This document shows positions 5,372 through 8,011 of a DNA stretch of 8,011 nucleotides, in pieces. Origin of the DNA: an uncultured Ruminococcus sp. (GTDB taxonomy: Bacteria > Bacillota > Clostridia > Oscillospirales > Ruminococcaceae); the NCBI GenBank assembly GCA_946612185.1, contig CAMOEP010000088.1, positions 1-8,011 on the forward strand, read 5' to 3'. Position numbers and translations under genes: made by a program. The stretch's first letter is position 1, and every line of letters begins with the position of its first letter. The notes beneath the pieces are model-generated. The model saw nothing but the letters and a program-made list of their open reading frames with translations, made no database searches and was not told the DNA's origin.

Positions 5372-7729
5372 TTATTCTATTGAAGCAGCGTCGCTGGCTT
5401 TGATAGTCTTTGTGCAGAAAGCGGTGATAAATGCACCAACGGAAGTGATGCCGATAATTATTGCTGGTGTGATAAGGAACACCTCAACCGGGTCGCAAAT
5501 ACATTTCATGCCGGCAATATCGCCAATAAGCAGACATATGCGGTTCATTAAAAAGTTGCTTACAGGCATGAGAACTGCGCTCGACAGCAGGCAGGCTGCA
5601 ACTGCTGTAACAGCAAATCTGAGCGTATGCTGTCCGATGATACTGCCGTTTGAGATACCAACAGCCTTCATCAGTGCTATCTCGCTTTTTTCCTTAGAGA
5701 TGAACGAGCGCTCCATGAGAACTGCTATCATTGCGGAAACAATAACTGTCAGTATCATTATCATGTACTTTATGGTGTCCAGGGTGTCGGATATGCCTGT
5801 ATACTGCTTTATCACGTCGGAGATCGTAAATACATTCTCGCAGTCGGTAAGGTCTTTGATCTTATCAATGTTACGGGCTATCTGTGCATCATCAGGATCG
5901 CCGTCAAATTTGATCTGAACTCCCATCATAAAGCCCAGCGCAGGGATATCCTCCACAATATAGTTATTGCAGAGAAAAGCTGATTTCGTCTGGAATGAGG
6001 AATGTCTGCCCGTGATAATAAACTCACGCTCCTCACCGCCAATATTGGCAGTTATGTGGTCGCCTATACCAACGCCAAGTTCGTTCATAGCGCTGATATT
6101 CATCATTATCTCGTCCTTTTTCTGCGGAACATATCCCTCGTCAACTGTAAGCTGCTCGTCAGTGTTGCCTACCAGAGAATTAAACTCAAGCTTTGTATGC
6201 TTGTCGCCATTGTGTGCCATGAACTGCGTAATTACGGTTATAGTACATTTACCGGGCATACCATTGTCAGCAAGAAGCTTTTCTGTATTGCTGATAATAT
6301 CTCTTGTATTGCCCTGGTTGCTGAACATATCTTTGCAGTAATTTGAATCCACTATTGCCGCATCGCAGTCTGGAACGTCGAAGAACGGGTAAATGCTCTT
6401 ATCACTGAGGGTCAGGGAGAAGTTCGACATAAGGTTCATCATCATAAGGCAGAGAACGAATACCAAGGTTATCATGCCGAACTGTTTAGGCGCACTAAGC
6501 ACATCGTTTGCTGCCATGAAACCTGTTGCCGGAAGCTTTGACCTGCCCAGATGCAGTATACTCTTTTTGCCGAAGCGCTCGCCGGTCTGACCGCTTCTTA
6601 CTGCGTCAATGGGCGAGAGCTTATTGATGCGGCGTGTGCTTGTGTAGCAGAACAGAAGTATAATTCCCACAACGCATACAACGCTCAGCAGCCCCATAAG
6701 TTTACTGTGTTCACTTCCAAGAACGATATTGCCGGATACCGCCCTTAGCATCATGTCAGTAAGCGGAAGTGAGCAAAGGAATCCTATCACCGCACCCACT
6801 ATGCTTATCGCAAGATATTTTACGATGTACAGTCCTCTGATACTGCCGTTCTGAATACCAACAGCTTTCATTACGCCTATCTCACGGAATTCCTCTGAAA
6901 TTGTGAAGCCGATAGAGAATTTCAGCACTACAAAAGCAGTCATCATAAGCACTATGCTTATTATCATCATAATGTAGGCGGCTATCATGTCATAGAGGTA
7001 CAGGTTCTTGAAATAGTCCCTTGCAGCAACGCTGACACCTTCATGTTCTTCTACGAATGCAGCAAGTTCTTCCTTATCTGCGCCGTTCATATAAAGCCTT
7101 GTGATGTACATGACGTGTGCGTTGGCATCTTTATCCAGCTTGTCAAAGTCTGCACGGTCTATCATAATGTACGGATTTGAAGTTTCTTCTGAACTAAACA
7201 GCGCACCCTTGAAGCGTCCCATATATTTCAGGTCAATACTGACCTCGCCTGCGGTGATCTTCACCATATCGCCTTCTTTGATGTCAAGGTCGGTGAGAAA
7301 AGGTGCATTGGCATAGAAGCAGCCCTGTTCGACATCTTTTATAGTGTTGTTGTCCACGTCAAAGAAGTTTATGTGCATCTGGTCATCAGCGAAGATAGCG
7401 GCAGGATTAATGAAATTGGTAAGTTCCTTGCCGTCGATGCTGAAGTTTTTTGAACTAAGCACCACAAGGTAGTCGGTTCTTTTCACGTCTTTTACTGAGG
7501 GCAGAGCGCATATCTGCTCAGCGAAGTCGTTATCTGTATAAGTGGCGATGTCCACGATAACCTCCGGAACGTCCGCCTTGTCGAAGTAGTTGTCGATACC
7601 GCCGGTAACGGCGATGATGTTGTTGATGCTTGCCGCAGCGAACATCGAGCATAAGATCACAAACAGCAGAAGTATAACATTCATGGTCTTTTTGCGTTTA
7701 AGGTCATTTTTTAGAATTCGCAGAAACAT
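5372..7729 (-). CDS. FtsX/MacB-family ABC transporter permease, duplicated architecture
   Basis: 785 residues from the ATG at 7729, chosen because AAAGGAG (7736-7742) lies 6 nt upstream. An in-frame ATG at 7774 would add 15 residues but falls within the -10 box, so it would not be transcribed. The layout is one transmembrane helix (about 16-38), an extracytoplasmic domain (about 40-245), three helices (about 248-270, 301-323, 343-363), a fourth-type helix (about 415-435), a second external domain (about 436-650) and three more (about 655-673, 703-725, 749-772). This is a tandem pair of 4-helix FtsX units. Each unit carries the same cytoplasmic coupling motif, EIGVMKAVGIQNGSI at 283-297 and EIALMKAVGISNGSI at 683-697, exactly 400 residues apart. 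It should form the membrane part of the exporter with the ATPase encoded 15 bp downstream. The large external domains suggest handling of an envelope or extracellular substrate rather than a metabolite. Confidence 0.92.
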   Translation of the reverse strand: MFLRILKNDLKRKKTMNVILLLFVILCSMFAAASINNIIAVTGGIDNYFDKADVPEVIVDIATYTDNDFAEQICALPSVKDVKRTDYLVVLSSKNFSIDGKELTNFINPAAIFADDQMHINFFDVDNNTIKDVEQGCFYANAPFLTDLDIKEGDMVKITAGEVSIDLKYMGRFKGALFSSEETSNPYIMIDRADFDKLDKDANAHVMYITRLYMNGADKEELAAFVEEHEGVSVAARDYFKNLYLYDMIAAYIMMIISIVLMMTAFVVLKFSIGFTISEEFREIGVMKAVGIQNGSIRGLYIVKYLAISIVGAVIGFLCSLPLTDMMLRAVSGNIVLGSEHSKLMGLLSVVCVVGIILLFCYTSTRRINKLSPIDAVRSGQTGERFGKKSILHLGRSKLPATGFMAANDVLSAPKQFGMITLVFVLCLMMMNLMSNFSLTLSDKSIYPFFDVPDCDAAIVDSNYCKDMFSNQGNTRDIISNTEKLLADNGMPGKCTITVITQFMAHNGDKHTKLEFNSLVGNTDEQLTVDEGYVPQKKDEIMMNISAMNELGVGIGDHITANIGGEEREFIITGRHSSFQTKSAFLCNNYIVEDIPALGFMMGVQIKFDGDPDDAQIARNIDKIKDLTDCENVFTISDVIKQYTGISDTLDTIKYMIMILTVIVSAMIAVLMERSFISKEKSEIALMKAVGISNGSIIGQHTLRFAVTAVAACLLSSAVLMPVSNFLMNRICLLIGDIAGMKCICDPVEVFLITPAIIIGITSVGAFITAFCTKTIKASDAASIE

Positions 7730-7735
7730 GGTAAT

Positions 7736-7755
7736 CTCCTTTCTGATACTCCTTT
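7736..7755 (-). promoter_or_regulatory. Two ribosome-binding-site-like AAAGGAG motifs before the permease
   Basis: AAAGGAG occurs at 7736-7742 and again at 7749-7755 on the minus strand, 13 nt apart. The proximal copy is 6 nt from the ATG at 7729 and fixes that start. The distal copy has no start codon at a useful distance; it may act as a standby ribosome site or be incidental. Confidence 0.7.
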
Positions 7756-7772
7756 GCGTTTTCTGTGATATC

Positions 7773-7780
7773 ATTATAGC
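7773..7780 (-). promoter_or_regulatory. Extended -10 promoter of the permease-ATPase operon
   Basis: On the minus strand the sequence reads TGCTATAAT: a perfect -10 TATAAT (7773-7778) preceded by the TG of an extended -10. At the 17-bp spacing the -35 position (7796-7801) reads AGACTT, a poor match to TTGACA. This combination is expected for an activator-dependent promoter. Transcription should start near 7766, giving a leader of about 37 nt. Confidence 0.7.
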
Positions 7781-7784
7781 ATGA

Positions 7785-7806
7785 CAATTCTTAACAAGTC
7801 TTTAAC
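7785..7806 (-). promoter_or_regulatory. Candidate OmpR-type operator: 11-bp-spaced direct repeat
   Basis: On the minus strand GTTAAAGACTT (7796-7806) is followed directly by GTTAAGAATTG (7785-7795), two half-sites sharing GTTAA with an 11-bp period. OmpR/PhoB-family dimers bind tandem half-sites with 10-11 bp spacing. The pair overlaps the weak -35 region just upstream of the extended -10. This suggests that the regulator of this module activates the exporter operon here; the pairing is inferred from position and spacing. Confidence 0.55.
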
Positions 7807-8011
7807 TTTTGAGAAAGAATATACCGGGGCTTGAATCCATATGTGGACAGATTCTTACTTTCTGTGAAACATTTTCCGCCATACAAGAAAACTGCCGGCT
7901 GCCGTAGAAATGTGGACGACAAGGAGACTGCCGGAAAATAAGGGGACATAAATTTCCGACCAACGGATTTCAGGAAGACAATGCCGGTAAAAATCGGCAA
8001 AGGTGGGGAAA
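7807..8011. other. Right-end intergenic DNA with short degenerate repeats, no gene recognised
   Basis: About 200 bp upstream of the permease operator. No frame gives a recognisable protein, and the longest frames are short. ACTGCCGG appears at 7891-7898 and 7927-7934, with ATGCCGG at 7981-7987. TGTGGAC appears at 7842-7848 and 7911-7917. The two ACTGCCGG copies are each followed by a GGAC block, which gives the impression of a faint repeat of about 36 bp. The last bases, AAAGGTGGGGAAA, are purine-rich and could be the ribosome site of a plus-strand gene starting just outside the window; this is a guess. Confidence 0.4.
7837..7849 (-). repeat. Right copy of the 13-bp inverted motif flanking the module
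   Basis: CCATATGTGGACA is the exact reverse complement of 2160-2172. It lies about 30 bp upstream of the candidate operator of the permease promoter. The nearby TGTGGAC at 7911-7917 suggests that part of the motif recurs locally, which weakens the case for a true element end. Confidence 0.4.

Noticed and set aside
5400..5918. A 172-residue plus-strand frame inside the permease region
   Set aside because: It is the complement of permease transmembrane and coupling segments, so its hydrophobic look is a by-product of the true frame.
7730..7774. A longer permease start at the ATG at 7774
   Set aside because: That ATG overlaps the TATAAT -10 box, so it lies upstream of the predicted transcript start. 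The internal ATG at 7729 has a well-placed AAAGGAG.
7791..8000. A 69-residue minus-strand frame upstream of the permease
   Set aside because: It needs a TTG start with no ribosome site, runs through the candidate operator and into the promoter, and has no recognisable features.

Overview
The window looks like part of a Gram-positive, Clostridia-type chromosome, most likely a Ruminococcus-like member of the Oscillospiraceae. This rests on style rather than any marker gene: moderate GC content, strong AGGAG ribosome sites, consensus TATAAT promoters, and a Firmicutes-type pairing of a two-component system with an FtsX-family ABC exporter. There is no rRNA or tRNA gene and no transposase in the window.

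Layout. Positions 1-2141 (+) hold the 3' part of a large NACHT/STAND NTPase gene that runs in from the left. It has a P-loop, a Walker B motif, a helical arm, degenerate WD40-like repeats and a short pentapeptide-like tail. It converges on a four-gene minus-strand module with a gap of only 38 bases. Read in its own direction, the module is: a 785-residue FtsX/MacB-type permease (7729-5372), its ATPase (5360-4590), about 500 bp of unusual repeated and palindromic DNA (4591-4100), an OmpR-family response regulator (4050-3388) and a sensor histidine kinase (3391-2180). The right end (7807-8011) shows no convincing gene.

How the parts work together. The kinase should sense an envelope signal and phosphorylate the regulator. 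The regulator probably binds an 11-bp-spaced direct repeat (7785-7806) immediately upstream of the extended -10 promoter of the permease-ATPase operon and switches it on. This resembles known antimicrobial-peptide or envelope-stress detoxification modules, but the substrate cannot be read from the sequence. The regulator-kinase pair has its own near-consensus promoter (TTGATA, 17 bp, TATAAT) with a very short leader.

The most unusual feature is the repeat mosaic between the ATPase and the regulator. An 86-bp unit occurs twice directly (187 bp apart, 3 mismatches) and once inverted, with a further 39-bp inverted fragment. The units alternate with two 107-bp imperfect palindromes that are homologous to each other in opposite orientations. 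One end of the mosaic straddles the ATPase stop codon and the other lies 2 bp from the regulator -35 box. The NACHT protein is a candidate defence or signalling NTPase and is probably independent of the transporter module.
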